Positions 16,124-24,437 of a stretch of DNA of 64,000 bases are shown here, piece by piece; within the stretch, counting starts at the first letter, position 1, and each line of letters opens with the position of its first letter. The DNA comes from Tumebacillus flagellatus (lineage in GTDB: Bacteria > Bacillota > Bacilli > Tumebacillales > Tumebacillaceae), in contig NZ_JMIR01000005.1 in NCBI RefSeq assembly GCF_000714935.1, positions 62,001 through 126,000 on the forward strand, in the 5' to 3' direction. A program made the translations under genes and the position numbers. The notes beneath the pieces were generated by a model, which was given only the letters and a program-made list of their open reading frames with translations, was not told where the DNA came from and did not search any database.

Positions 16124-17794
16124 ATGTCGATTCCCAACGCGATGATCGTCCAGTCGGACGGCACTCTGTTGGTGGAAGCCGCGCACCCGGACTATCCGGA
16201 GTTGCGCGATCACTTGGTGCGGTTTGCTGAACTCCTGAAAAGCCCGGACCATTTTCATACGTATCGCCTCAGCCCGATCTCGCTCTGGAACGCGGCGGCA
16301 AACGGCCACACGCCGGAGGAAGTGCTGACGCTCCTGCATGCGCACAGCCGCTATCCGCTTCCGTTGCAGTTGCAGCAGGACGTGCTCGCCGAGATGAACA
16401 AGTACGGCTCGCTGCAACTCGTCCCCGGCGACGGCTGCCACGTTCTCAAGGGCGACCGCGCGCTGCTCGACGAAATCCGCGAGCTGGGGGGCATCAAGGA
16501 ATTCCTCCAAGGCCGCAAACGCAACGTGCTCGAAGTCCGATCGCAATCGCGCGGCCCGCTCAAGCGCCTGCTTGCCAAGCACGGCTATCCCGTACAAGAC
16601 CTGATCGGCTTCGTCGAAGGCAAGCCGCTCGAACTCAGTCTGCGCACCAAAACCCGCGAAGGCCGCGCGCTGCTCTTGCGCCCTTATCAAGAGGAAGCTG
16701 TGCGCGCGTTTCACGCCGAGGGAAGCGGTGTCGTCGTGCTGCCGTGCGGCGCGGGAAAGACGGTCGTCGGCATCGCGGCGATGGCCCAGGCGAAAACGCA
16801 CACGCTCGTGCTGACGCCAAACATCGTCGCCGCCCGGCAATGGCGGCGCGAACTGCTCGACAAAACCGATCTCGCAGACGACCAAGTCGGCGAATACACC
16901 GCCGAGCAAAAAATCATCAAACCCGTCACGATCACCACGTACCAGATGTTGACGTACCACAGCGGGAAAACCTACCCGCACTTTGAGCGCCTCAACCAAG
17001 AGCCGTGGGGGCTGATCGTCTATGACGAAGTGCATTTGCTGCCCGCGCCGATCTTTCGCTTGACCGCCGATGTGCAATCGACCCGAAGGCTCGGGCTCAC
17101 GGCGACGCTCGTGCGCGAAGACGGGGCGGAAAGCGATGTTTTTTCCCTGATCGGTCCGAAAAAATACGACGTGCCGTGGAAGGAGATGGAGCGGGGCGGC
17201 TTCATCGCGCCGACCACCTGTTACGAAGTCGGCGTGCCGATGTCCCGCGACTGGCGCGAGAAGTACGTGGAAGCGGGCGTTCGACAGAAGTATCGCATCG
17301 CAAGCGTTAACCCGCGCAAACTCGATGCGCTGCAACATCTGCTGACCCGCCACCAAATCGACCGCGTGCTGATCATCGGGCAATATCTCGAACAGCTGCG
17401 CGAAGTCGGGGAGCGGTTCAACGCCCCCGTGCTGACAGGCAAGACGCCGACAGCCGAACGTGAACGGCTGTTTGAAAGCTTTCGCAACGGAGCGTTGCGT
17501 GTGCTCGTCGTCTCGAAAGTCGCGAACGTCGCCATCGACTTGCCCGACGCCAACGTCGCGATCCAAATTTCCGGGGCGTTCGGCTCCCGGCAAGAGGAGG
17601 CGCAGCGCATCGGGCGTTTGCTCCGGCCGAAAGGGGACGGAGGCGAGTCGCACTTTTACACGCTGGTCACGCGGGACACGGTCGACCGCGAGATGGCGAA
17701 CCATCGACAGCTTTTTCTCACCGAGCAAGGGTACGCCTACCGCGTGCTCGACGCCGAAGACTTGGACAAGCCCCCGGAGGTGCATCCCGTATGA
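16124..17794 (+). CDS. XPB-type DEAD/DEAH helicase
   Basis: 556 residues. An N-terminal helicase-associated region (residues 1-180) precedes a superfamily 2 core: LRPYQEEAVRAF, Walker A PCGAGKT near residue 207, YDEVHLLP near 300, LGLTATLVREDGAE (the Arg-Glu-Asp of the XPB RED motif), and QRIGRLLRPKG near 505. Bacterial XPB homologues unwind DNA and are linked to repair; the exact role in Bacillales is unsettled. It overlaps the following partner gene by four bases (ATGA). GGGGAGGGGG precedes ATG 16124. Confidence 0.9.
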   Translation: MSIPNAMIVQSDGTLLVEAAHPDYPELRDHLVRFAELLKSPDHFHTYRLSPISLWNAAANGHTPEEVLTLLHAHSRYPLPLQLQQDVLAEMNKYGSLQLVPGDGCHVLKGDRALLDEIRELGGIKEFLQGRKRNVLEVRSQSRGPLKRLLAKHGYPVQDLIGFVEGKPLELSLRTKTREGRALLLRPYQEEAVRAFHAEGSGVVVLPCGAGKTVVGIAAMAQAKTHTLVLTPNIVAARQWRRELLDKTDLADDQVGEYTAEQKIIKPVTITTYQMLTYHSGKTYPHFERLNQEPWGLIVYDEVHLLPAPIFRLTADVQSTRRLGLTATLVREDGAESDVFSLIGPKKYDVPWKEMERGGFIAPTTCYEVGVPMSRDWREKYVEAGVRQKYRIASVNPRKLDALQHLLTRHQIDRVLIIGQYLEQLREVGERFNAPVLTGKTPTAERERLFESFRNGALRVLVVSKVANVAIDLPDANVAIQISGAFGSRQEEAQRIGRLLRPKGDGGESHFYTLVTRDTVDREMANHRQLFLTEQGYAYRVLDAEDLDKPPEVHPV

Positions 17795-19377
17795 GACTCA
17801 GCGAATGCTTGAACTCGTCCGACATCGAAACCCTGCGCAAGATCGCCGACGCGTACTCGTTTGACTGCTCGAAAAGCTCCAAAAACGCGCTGATGCAAGA
17901 GATCATCACGCATTTTCAAAACCGCTCTTTCATCGCCGAAGCGCTCGACGGGCTCAAGGAAGCTCCCTACCGCGAGGCGGTCTCGCAACTGATGCTCGAC
18001 ACCCGCCAAGAGTTCTCCCGCGAGGAAGTGCTCGCCACCGTCCGCCGCACGATCCAGCCCAAGAAGGAAGGCCATGATCAGAAGTGGATGAACCGCTTGC
18101 TTGCCGAGGGCTGGCTGTTCCGCTTGAACGCCAAGGGCGGGCGGCAGTGCTACTTCATCCCTGACGACTTGCGCCGCACGATTCGCGACTGCCTCTCGCA
18201 ATCGTTGAAGCAACGGGTTTCCGTCACCGAGCAGACGCCGATCGTCTACCGCGACGAGAATTTGGCGCTGGTGCGGGACACGGGGGTTTTTCTCCACTAT
18301 CTGGAACGCCATGAGGTGCGGATCACCAAGGACGGCACGATTTTGAAACGCCAGCAGCAAGAGATCTTCTCGTTGCTTGAAATTAAGGAAGAAACGCTCG
18401 GCAAAGTCTCCTGGCGCTTCGGCTTCGGACGGCGGTTTCACGATTATCCGGACCGGTTTGCGCTGCTGTATGACTACTGCTACGCCCGTGAACTGATCGC
18501 GGAGACGGCAGAGGGCGCGCTGGTGCTCGGATCGAAAGCCGCCGCCTGGCAAGCGTCTGCGGAGAGGGAGCGCGCCGCCGACCTGTTTCGCTATTGGCGT
18601 CTGCTCTACCGCCGCCCGATCCCGCAGTTGCGCCGCACCGTAAATCTGATCGCCAGCGCCGCCCGCGACGAGTGGGTGTATGCCGCTTCGATCAGCGAAC
18701 TGATCCGGCCTTATGTGCAAGACTACTATTATGAAAAAGCGCCTGCCGTCATGGAGCGGCGCATCTACAACATGCTGGTGCACCTCGGCTTGCTCGCACA
18801 CGGGCAGCTCGCCGACGGGTCTCCCGTGCTCAAAGTGACGGCGATTGGCCGCGAATTGCTGCTCCAAGAAGAAACCCTCGCCGAAGAGCCGGAAGCGCAA
18901 GCGGCGGAAGCGGTGCGCACTCCGTTGATTCTGCAACCGAATTTCGACTTGCTCGTGCCGATTCAAGGGGCGGAGCGCATCGCATGGGAGCTGGAGGAAG
19001 TCACCGAACTGATCCGCGTGGACACCTTGCGCGTGCATCGGATCACAAAATCGAGCATCGCCCGCTGCCTCGACAACGGCTGGACGGCAGAGACGATCCT
19101 CGATTTCCTGCGCGAGGAGACGGCCGATATGGTGCCGGGCAACGTCGAGCGGATGATCCGGCAGTGGGAGTCGGAGTTCAAGCGCGTGCAACTGCACCGC
19201 ACCGTGCTGGTGACGTGCCAAGACGCTTCGATTGCCGCCGACCTCAAAGCCATGCCGGAAATCGCGCCGAGCCTGCACGCCGACATCTGCGACACGCAAT
19301 TCCTGATCGCCGAGCGCGGCGCGCGCCCGCTGCAGGAGATCTTGCGACGGATGGGGTACCAAGCGGATTTGCAATGA
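17791..19377 (+). CDS. Helicase_C_3 / XPB-associated domain protein
   Basis: 528 residues, translationally coupled to the XPB helicase (ATGA overlap). The first third is helical and winged-helix-like (LSECLNSSDIETLRKIADAY, ATVRRTIQPKKEGH). The last third matches the Helicase_C_3 (XPB/Ssl2 N-terminal-like) pattern: LILQPNFDLLVP, VHRITKSSIARCLDNGW, LREETADMVPGNVERMIRQW. Pairing of XPB with such a protein is known in several bacteria; archaea use a nuclease (Bax1) here. I see no nuclease motif, so it is probably a regulatory or DNA-binding partner. The gene ends at a terminator. Confidence 0.75.
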   Translation: MRLSECLNSSDIETLRKIADAYSFDCSKSSKNALMQEIITHFQNRSFIAEALDGLKEAPYREAVSQLMLDTRQEFSREEVLATVRRTIQPKKEGHDQKWMNRLLAEGWLFRLNAKGGRQCYFIPDDLRRTIRDCLSQSLKQRVSVTEQTPIVYRDENLALVRDTGVFLHYLERHEVRITKDGTILKRQQQEIFSLLEIKEETLGKVSWRFGFGRRFHDYPDRFALLYDYCYARELIAETAEGALVLGSKAAAWQASAERERAADLFRYWRLLYRRPIPQLRRTVNLIASAARDEWVYAASISELIRPYVQDYYYEKAPAVMERRIYNMLVHLGLLAHGQLADGSPVLKVTAIGRELLLQEETLAEEPEAQAAEAVRTPLILQPNFDLLVPIQGAERIAWELEEVTELIRVDTLRVHRITKSSIARCLDNGWTAETILDFLREETADMVPGNVERMIRQWESEFKRVQLHRTVLVTCQDASIAADLKAMPEIAPSLHADICDTQFLIAERGARPLQEILRRMGYQADLQ

Positions 19378-19403
19378 CGGCACATCACGAAACGAGCGTA
19401 CAC

Positions 19404-19437
19404 AGGACGATCTCGCCGAACGGGATCGTCCTTTTTC
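19404..19437 (+). terminator. Terminator after the XPB operon
   Basis: Stem AGGACGATC / GATCGTCCT followed by TTTTTC. Confidence 0.8.
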
Positions 19438-19455
19438 ATTTCCTCTAATTCCCCC

Positions 19456-19485
19456 TTCACAGACAAACAGGGAGGTGTATACAAT
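19456..19485 (+). promoter_or_regulatory. Probable promoter in the 320-base gap before ypiB
   Basis: TTCACA at 19456-19461 is followed after 16-18 bases by TATACAAT. It points toward ypiB, whose start is about 210 bases further on, giving a long leader with no recognised riboswitch or frame. Apart from the terminator at 19404, nothing else is visible in the gap 19378-19696. Confidence 0.4.
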
Positions 19486-19696
19486 AGGAATACATCTCAC
19501 CCGTGTCGGAGAACTTGTCACTCTAGGCAATCGTCCAATTTCAGAAAATTTATAGAAATAGAGGAAAATGAGTGCGGGTGCCGAATAGAATGGAGTAAGT
19601 GAGAAATAGTCGAAACATTCATGAAAGTGTTGCCGGCAAAGAACTTAAGTGAGAGTACAGTGCGAATTGTAGAGTGAAGTGAAGGAGGGAACGCAA

Positions 19697-20248
19697 ATGG
19701 GAGAAGTAATTACAATTGCTGAGAAGAAGACGTTCATCAAGTGGTTCCTCGAAAAATACGACCTGCAAAACCGTGAGGCAGAGTGGCTCCTCCAATATAT
19801 TGCTTCCTCGGATCAACTGCTCGAAAAAGTCCACTTCATCGATAACTTCCGCAACCTGCCGAAAACGATTTTGATCTCGACCAAGTGCGTTCAGATGACG
19901 CCCTTCAAGTTCTATAAGAACAAACGCGTCACGTCCGATGTGGAGAAAGCCTTCCTCGACATTCACAACAATCCGAACGAAGACATATATATCGGCCTCT
20001 TCTTCAAAGAGCGCACCGTCTCCCCGGAATATGCGGCCGTCCTCGAACGCAACCCGATGGATGACACCAAAGAAACGATCGACGCGCTGGTCTCGCTGCA
20101 AGCGGAGCTGATCCTCGACCACGCGTTCAAGCAGTACCGTTTGAACTCCCTGTACGAGCGCATCGACCAAGCGCTGGCGAACGGCGATCAAGCGGCGTTT
20201 TTGGAATTGACTTCTGAACTGAAGACCGTGCTGGAACCGGGTGCTTAG
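19697..20248 (+). CDS. ypiB: YpiB (UPF0302) family protein
   Basis: 183 residues that align by eye with B. subtilis YpiB: KKTFIKWFLEKYDLQNREAEW, SSDQLLEKVHFID, ISTKCVQMTPFKFYKN, EDIYIGLFFKER and YAAVLERNPMDD. The function of the family is not established. ATG 19697 is preceded by GAAGGAGGG. In B. subtilis ypiB also lies just upstream of the qcr genes, so the position supports the call; here an orphan peptide gene and a creatininase-family gene lie between. A terminator overlaps the stop codon. Confidence 0.88.
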   Translation: MGEVITIAEKKTFIKWFLEKYDLQNREAEWLLQYIASSDQLLEKVHFIDNFRNLPKTILISTKCVQMTPFKFYKNKRVTSDVEKAFLDIHNNPNEDIYIGLFFKERTVSPEYAAVLERNPMDDTKETIDALVSLQAELILDHAFKQYRLNSLYERIDQALANGDQAAFLELTSELKTVLEPGA

Positions 20249-20265
20249 GCGCCCGGTTCTTTTTG
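20234..20265 (+). terminator. Terminator overlapping the ypiB stop
   Basis: Stem GAACCGGG / CCCGGTTC followed by TTTTTG; the 5' arm lies inside the last codons of ypiB. Confidence 0.8.
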
Positions 20266-20381
20266 TTTGGGTCTGCAAAAATTGCGGTGTCCGGAGCGCA
20301 ACGACTGCAGAGAGCGCAACGGGTCCGTGAAGTATGATCAAATCAAGGAAAGCACATCACACCTTCAAGGAGGAATCACTT

Positions 20382-20513
20382 ATGAAACGCAACCTCAAAC
20401 TCGCTCTGGCTGTTGCGCTGGGCATCATCGTGATCGGCGGCGCGTCCACCGCGTCGGTCTCCCACGTCGCGGCGGACGGTGGTCCGTCGAAGTACATGGC
20501 GCGCGGCAACTAA
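20382..20513 (+). CDS. Small secreted peptide precursor (43 aa), Phr-like in layout
   Basis: MKRNLKLALAVALGIIVIGG is a short basic and hydrophobic signal, then ASTASVSHVAADGG and the tail PSKYMARGN. Strong ribosome site AAGGAGGAATCACTT and a terminator downstream make it a self-standing gene. Layout resembles Phr/NprX-like pro-peptides, in which a C-terminal piece is the signal, but no receptor gene is adjacent. It could equally be a small membrane or envelope peptide. Confidence 0.6.
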   Translation: MKRNLKLALAVALGIIVIGGASTASVSHVAADGGPSKYMARGN

Positions 20514-20556
20514 CGTTCGACCCGTACTTTCGAAGCAATTCTCCCAAACCTTGCGT

Positions 20557-20595
20557 CCCCCTGTTGCTCTTCCCGAGAGCGGCGGGGGCTTTTTT
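20557..20595 (+). terminator. Terminator after the small peptide gene
   Basis: CCCCC...TGCTCT pairs with AGAGC..GGGGG (one bulge), then six T. Confidence 0.75.
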
Positions 20596-20734
20596 ATGAG
20601 AACGTTCAAAAAATTGCCGTTTTCAATGAGAGTTATGCACTGGAAGAAAAGTTTCCAAACGAGTAGAATCATGGTGTATAGTGGCTCCTTCTGCGCAGCC
20701 ACGAGAAGCATCCTTGGAAAGGAGGGGGAGAAAC

Positions 20735-21448
20735 ATGCGTCTCACGCACGTACATATGAACAAGTTCGAAGAGTACTCGCCCTACATCGACACGCTGGTG
20801 CTGCCGATCGGAACGATCGAAGCGCACGGGCCGCACGCGCCGCTGGGCACCGATGTGTTGATTCCCAAGAAACTGGCCGACTTCATCGAGCGCAACTTGA
20901 GCGGTCGAGTCTGGACGGCTCCGGAGATTCCGTACGGCAACACGTGGCATCTGCGCGACTTCCCGGGCTCCATCGACGTGCCGAGCCGGATCTTTGCCGA
21001 TTACGTGCACGCGGTCGTCTCGTCGTTTGCGCGCTGGGGCATCAAAAACGTCGTGCTCCTCAACGGTCACGGCGGCAACAACACCGCGCTGAACGAGGCG
21101 GCGACGAAACTCGCCGAAGAAGGACTGCGCGTCTTGGTCAGCAACTATTGGATCGACTACCGCGAAGAGATCAAAACGATCACGCCGGGCGTCGGTCACG
21201 CCGGAGAAGACGAAACGTCGCTGGCGATGGCGGTCGACGCGTCGTCTGTCGATCTGGAACTCGCCGGAGCGCCGTCCAATCCGGAATTCGGCCGCGTCCG
21301 CTCGCAGAACATGGGCCGGGAGCTGTACCCGAACGCGTACTCCGGAGACCCGAAATCGGCGTCTGTGGAGAAGGGAGAGCAGCTGTTTGAACTGATCGGG
21401 AACCGACTTGTCCAAGAAATCACGGGGCTTTGGACTCACAACTCTTAA
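20735..21448 (+). CDS. Creatininase family protein
   Basis: 237 residues with the metal sites of the creatininase fold: VLPIGTIEAHGPHAPLGTD (Glu, His, Asp), VLLNGHGGNN, and VGHAGEDETSLAM. Family members are amidohydrolases including creatinine amidohydrolase, MftE and riboflavin-pathway formamidases; the substrate here is unknown. Start ATG 20735 is preceded by GGAAAGGAGGGGGAG; the earlier in-frame ATG at 20681 lacks a ribosome site. It stands alone between ypiB and qcrA. Confidence 0.85.
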   Translation: MRLTHVHMNKFEEYSPYIDTLVLPIGTIEAHGPHAPLGTDVLIPKKLADFIERNLSGRVWTAPEIPYGNTWHLRDFPGSIDVPSRIFADYVHAVVSSFARWGIKNVVLLNGHGGNNTALNEAATKLAEEGLRVLVSNYWIDYREEIKTITPGVGHAGEDETSLAMAVDASSVDLELAGAPSNPEFGRVRSQNMGRELYPNAYSGDPKSASVEKGEQLFELIGNRLVQEITGLWTHNS

Positions 21449-21495
21449 TTTTTTGTGACATTTCTCGATAACAGAAAAATTGAACGACCCCTTGC

Positions 21496-21524
21496 TTGAC
21501 ACTATAAAAGGCAGACAGTATGAT
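21496..21524 (+). promoter_or_regulatory. Sigma-A promoter for qcrABC
   Basis: TTGACA (21496-21501) and TATGAT (21519-21524) are 17 bases apart. The leader to qcrA is about 130 bases long. Confidence 0.8.
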
Positions 21525-21662
21525 TGAAACGAGATGCACGGGTCAGGATTTACCTACCATTTTATCTGTCGAATTTGCAGGAAATGACGCGGATGAGCAA
21601 GTTTTGGTGTGGAAATTTTTGGCCGGTACGATTTTTTCTATGGTAGGGAGGTTAGATGGACA

Positions 21663-22202
21663 ATGAGTGACAAGAATGGCAAACAGGGGCTCTCCCGCCG
21701 TCAGTTCCTTTCCTACGCACTTGGTGGCACTGGCGCGTTCATGGCAGCGACTATCGCAGCTCCGCTGGTACCGTTTGCTATTGACCCGCTTACCCGCACC
21801 TCCGGCGGGGGCTTTGCTGACAGCGGTCTGAAGGAAAGCGATGTCAAAAGCGACTTCCCGACGATGGTTGACTTCAAAGTACACCGCAAGGATGGGTGGA
21901 TTGAAGAGAACGTCAAGATGCGCGCGTGGCTGATCAAGGACGAGTCCGGCAAGATTATGGCGATGTCCCCGATCTGCACCCACTTGGGTTGCCAAGTAGC
22001 GGGTACTGTCGATGGCAACGGCAACCCGAAACCGTCTGAAGACGGCGAGTGGTGGTTCCATTGCCCGTGCCACGGCGGTCGTTATACCATTTACGGGATC
22101 AACGACAAAGCCAAGCCGCCGCAACGTCCGCTCGACTTGTATGAAGTCAAGGTCGAGGGCGGCAAGATCATGCTCGGCGCAATCTCGCAACGCAAAGCGT
22201 AA
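21663..22202 (+). CDS. qcrA: Menaquinol:cytochrome c reductase Rieske iron-sulfur subunit
   Basis: 179 residues. The N-terminus has a twin-arginine signal anchor (LSRRQFLSYALGG then AATIAAPLVPFAI). The Rieske cluster ligands are CTHLGC (Cys105, His107) and CPCHG (Cys134, His137), with disulfide cysteines in each loop. It carries the 2Fe-2S cluster of the b6c-type complex on the outer face of the membrane. ATG 21663 lies a short distance after GGGAGG. It is first in the operon qcrA-qcrB-qcrC. Confidence 0.96.
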   Translation: MSDKNGKQGLSRRQFLSYALGGTGAFMAATIAAPLVPFAIDPLTRTSGGGFADSGLKESDVKSDFPTMVDFKVHRKDGWIEENVKMRAWLIKDESGKIMAMSPICTHLGCQVAGTVDGNGNPKPSEDGEWWFHCPCHGGRYTIYGINDKAKPPQRPLDLYEVKVEGGKIMLGAISQRKA

Positions 22203-22226
22203 AAGGGAAGTAGGTGAGACTAACAA

Positions 22227-22898
22227 ATGTTCAAGAAAACGTATGACTGGATCGACGAAAGGCTTGGGATCACGCCGATCTGGCGTGACATCGCAGACCA
22301 CGACGTTCCTGCACACGTCAACCCTGCGAACAAGATGTCGGCGTTCGTCTACTGCTTCGGCGGCCTGACTTTCTTGATTATCGTCACGCAGATCCTCTCC
22401 GGGATGTTCTTGGCGATGTATTATGTGCCTGATATCGTAAACGCTTACCGTTCTGTTCAGTACATCACCGACGAAGTCTTGCTCGGACAAATCGTTCGCG
22501 GCATGCACTTCTGGGGAGCAAGTTTGGTCATTATCATGATGTTCCTCCATATGCTCCGGGTCTTCTTCACCGGTTCTTACAAGGCACCGCGCGAGATGAA
22601 CTGGGTTGTTGGCGTTTTGATCTTCTTCGTCGTCATGGGCTTCGGCTTCACCGGCTATCTCTTGCCGTGGGACCAAAAAGCGTATTGGGCGACCGCGGTC
22701 GGCGCGCAAATCGCAGAGTCCGTTCCGTGGATCGGGAAGTATATCAAAACCGTCCTGATCGGCGGCGACGTGCTCGGCGCGCTGACGCTGACCCGCTTCT
22801 TCGCGATTCACGTGTTCTTCCTGCCGGCTGGTCTTCTCGGCCTGTTGGGCTTGCACTTCATCATGATCCGGAAACAAGGTATCGCTGGTCCGCTGTAA
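22227..22898 (+). CDS. qcrB: Menaquinol:cytochrome c reductase cytochrome b subunit
   Basis: 223 residues, the size of a b6-type cytochrome with four membrane helices. Helix B carries RGMHFWGASLV and MFLHMLRVFF, helix D carries TRFFAIHVFFLPAG; these hold the paired haem-ligand histidines. The N-terminal Cys that binds haem c in b6f-type proteins lies near FVYCFGG. It oxidises menaquinol and passes electrons to QcrA and QcrC. The second half of mitochondrial cytochrome b is encoded in qcrC, as in Bacillus. Confidence 0.96.
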   Translation: MFKKTYDWIDERLGITPIWRDIADHDVPAHVNPANKMSAFVYCFGGLTFLIIVTQILSGMFLAMYYVPDIVNAYRSVQYITDEVLLGQIVRGMHFWGASLVIIMMFLHMLRVFFTGSYKAPREMNWVVGVLIFFVVMGFGFTGYLLPWDQKAYWATAVGAQIAESVPWIGKYIKTVLIGGDVLGALTLTRFFAIHVFFLPAGLLGLLGLHFIMIRKQGIAGPL

Positions 22899-22957
22899 GA
22901 TCTTCGATGATGGCAATAGAAGCTCAACAATGCACAGAGAAGGAGGTAGCCTAGAGA

Positions 22958-23719
22958 ATGGCACACGATCATTTTCGCGAACGTATTCCTGGGACCCCGC
23001 GTTTCAAGGAAAAAGATAAAAACAAACCGATCGGAACGGAACCGTTCTTCCCGAACTTTCTTCTGAAAGAATGGATCGTCGGTGCGCTGTTCCTGGTCGC
23101 ATTCATGCTGTGGATCGTCTTCAACCCGGTTGAATTGACCGACGTGGCGAATCCGTCCGACAGCAGCTACACCCCGATGCCGGACTGGTACTTCCTCTTC
23201 CTGTACCAACTTCTGAAATACTTCCCGGGCTCCGTTATCTGGCTCGGTTCTGTCATCCTCCCGGGGATCGCGGCTACGCTCTTGATCCTCGCTCCGTGGC
23301 TTGACAACTCCAAAGTGCGTCACCCGTTCAAACGTCCGGTTGCGACCTCCGCGATGGTTCTCTCGCTGTTGCTCATGATCTGGATGACTTACGAAGCGCA
23401 CGTGCAACATGAGGAGCACTTGGCTTCCCAACCGAAGAAAGTCGACCAATCTGCGATGCCGGCTGACACGACACTCGTCGATGCCAACGACCCCGGCGCG
23501 AAGATTTTTGCGACTTCTTGCGCAGGTTGCCACGGCGCCGACCTGAAAGGTCAGATCGGTCCGTTCCTCATCGGTGTGGGGAACAAGTACGACGAAGCAA
23601 AACTCGTCGACACCATCACCAAAGGCTTCCCGCCGAACATGCCGCCCAAAGGCGGTCTGGCGAGCGACGACCAAGTCAAGCAAGTTGCCGCTTGGCTCGC
23701 GAAGCAAAAACAAAAATAA
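22958..23719 (+). CDS. qcrC: Menaquinol:cytochrome c reductase subunit IV-cytochrome c fusion
   Basis: 253 residues. Residues 1-150 correspond to subunit IV: a WIVGALFLVAFMLWIVF helix, the quinol-site strand containing PDWYFLFLYQLLKY (the PEWY equivalent, here PDWY), and two further helices. Residues 160-253 form a cytochrome c domain with haem motif CAGCH (Cys188, Cys191, His192) and an axial-Met region PPNMPPKGG. This fusion is typical of Bacillus bc complexes. AGAAGGAGGTAG precedes ATG 22958. A terminator follows. Confidence 0.96.
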   Translation: MAHDHFRERIPGTPRFKEKDKNKPIGTEPFFPNFLLKEWIVGALFLVAFMLWIVFNPVELTDVANPSDSSYTPMPDWYFLFLYQLLKYFPGSVIWLGSVILPGIAATLLILAPWLDNSKVRHPFKRPVATSAMVLSLLLMIWMTYEAHVQHEEHLASQPKKVDQSAMPADTTLVDANDPGAKIFATSCAGCHGADLKGQIGPFLIGVGNKYDEAKLVDTITKGFPPNMPPKGGLASDDQVKQVAAWLAKQKQK

Positions 23720-23729
23720 GCAAGACCGA

Positions 23730-23755
23730 CCGACCTCGCCCGAGGTCGGTTTTCT
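23730..23755 (+). terminator. Terminator after qcrC
   Basis: Perfect 9-bp stem CCGACCTCG / CGAGGTCGG with a two-base loop, then TTTTC. Confidence 0.8.
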
Positions 23756-23799
23756 TCTACATACTGAGTCCTCACATTCTGGGAAGCGGGTGTCTTGTT

Positions 23800-24384
23800 T
23801 TGAATTGGTCCTTGCTCAAACACTACTTGCTGAGCCGGTCGTTTCTGTGGCTGTTGTTCCTGTTTAACTTCCTTGGTTCGATCTACGGCTTCTACTGGTA
23901 CGGCAACCAGATGGCGCACACGGAGTGGTATTGGAACTTTTTCGTCCCGGACTCTCCGACGTCGAGTTCCTTGTTCACGATCGTCGTGTTGCTGTGGCTG
24001 CTCGGCAAGCGCTCCAAAGTGCTGGAGATGCTCTCGATGGTCACCAACCTCAAGTACGGCATCTGGGCGGTCGGCGTGATCATCACGTACTGGAACGCCA
24101 ACGGGAGGGTCGACGCCACCGACCTGATGCTGATGATTTCACACGGCGCGATGGCGGTGGAAGTGGTGCTCTACAACTTCAACTACAAGTTCGACAATCG
24201 CGTGCTGTGGATCGGCGCTTGCTGGCTGTTGTTCAACGATTTTGTGGACTATGTGTACACGATCCATCCGTGGCTGCAAGATGAGCGCTTCACGGCGTAC
24301 ATCCAGTTCTGGACACCGGTGCTTTCCTTGCTGGTGCTGACGTTTACGGCGTTCCTGCGCCGCGAGAGAGCTCGTTCGAAATAG
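23800..24384 (+). CDS. ypjA: DUF1405 membrane protein
   Basis: 194 residues with about six membrane segments (FLWLLFLFNFLGSIYGFYWY, SLFTIVVLLWLLGKR, LKYGIWAVGVIITYW, VLSLLVLTFTAFL). It matches the DUF1405/YpjA family by its length, the WYGNQM and YWNFFVPDSPTSS loops and its place right after qcrC, as in B. subtilis. Function unknown. The start is uncertain: TTG 23800 follows a weak GGGAAGCGGG; no ATG is available before the first membrane segment. Confidence 0.85.
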   Translation: MNWSLLKHYLLSRSFLWLLFLFNFLGSIYGFYWYGNQMAHTEWYWNFFVPDSPTSSSLFTIVVLLWLLGKRSKVLEMLSMVTNLKYGIWAVGVIITYWNANGRVDATDLMLMISHGAMAVEVVLYNFNYKFDNRVLWIGACWLLFNDFVDYVYTIHPWLQDERFTAYIQFWTPVLSLLVLTFTAFLRRERARSK

Positions 24385-24397
24385 CATGTCTAAAGTA

Positions 24398-24437
24398 TCG
24401 CTTCCACCCATATTTTGATGGTGGAGGCGATTTTTTT
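24398..24437 (+). terminator. Terminator-like hairpin whose 3' arm holds the ypjB ribosome site
   Basis: An 11-bp stem (TCGCTTCCACC / GGTGGAGGCGA, one G-T pair) is followed by seven T and then directly by the ypjB ATG at 24438. The 3' arm contains GGAGG, the ribosome site of ypjB. The structure can end transcription after ypjA and also hide the start of ypjB. Confidence 0.65.

Noticed and set aside
16007..17785. Long open minus-strand frame running on from the C39 peptidase gene through the helicase gene
   Set aside because: It is antisense to the clearly conserved XPB helicase, has no recognisable protein features, and arises from GC-rich codon structure. The peptidase has its own ribosome site and GTG start at 16006.
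17737..19530. 597-codon antisense open frame over the Helicase_C_3 gene
   Set aside because: Arg/Gln/Val-rich shadow translation with no domain; the + strand gene is coupled to the helicase and conserved.
21543..22964. 473-codon antisense open frame over qcrA-qcrB
   Set aside because: The + strand genes carry unmistakable Rieske and cytochrome b motifs; the antisense product is His/Asp/Arg-rich without any domain.
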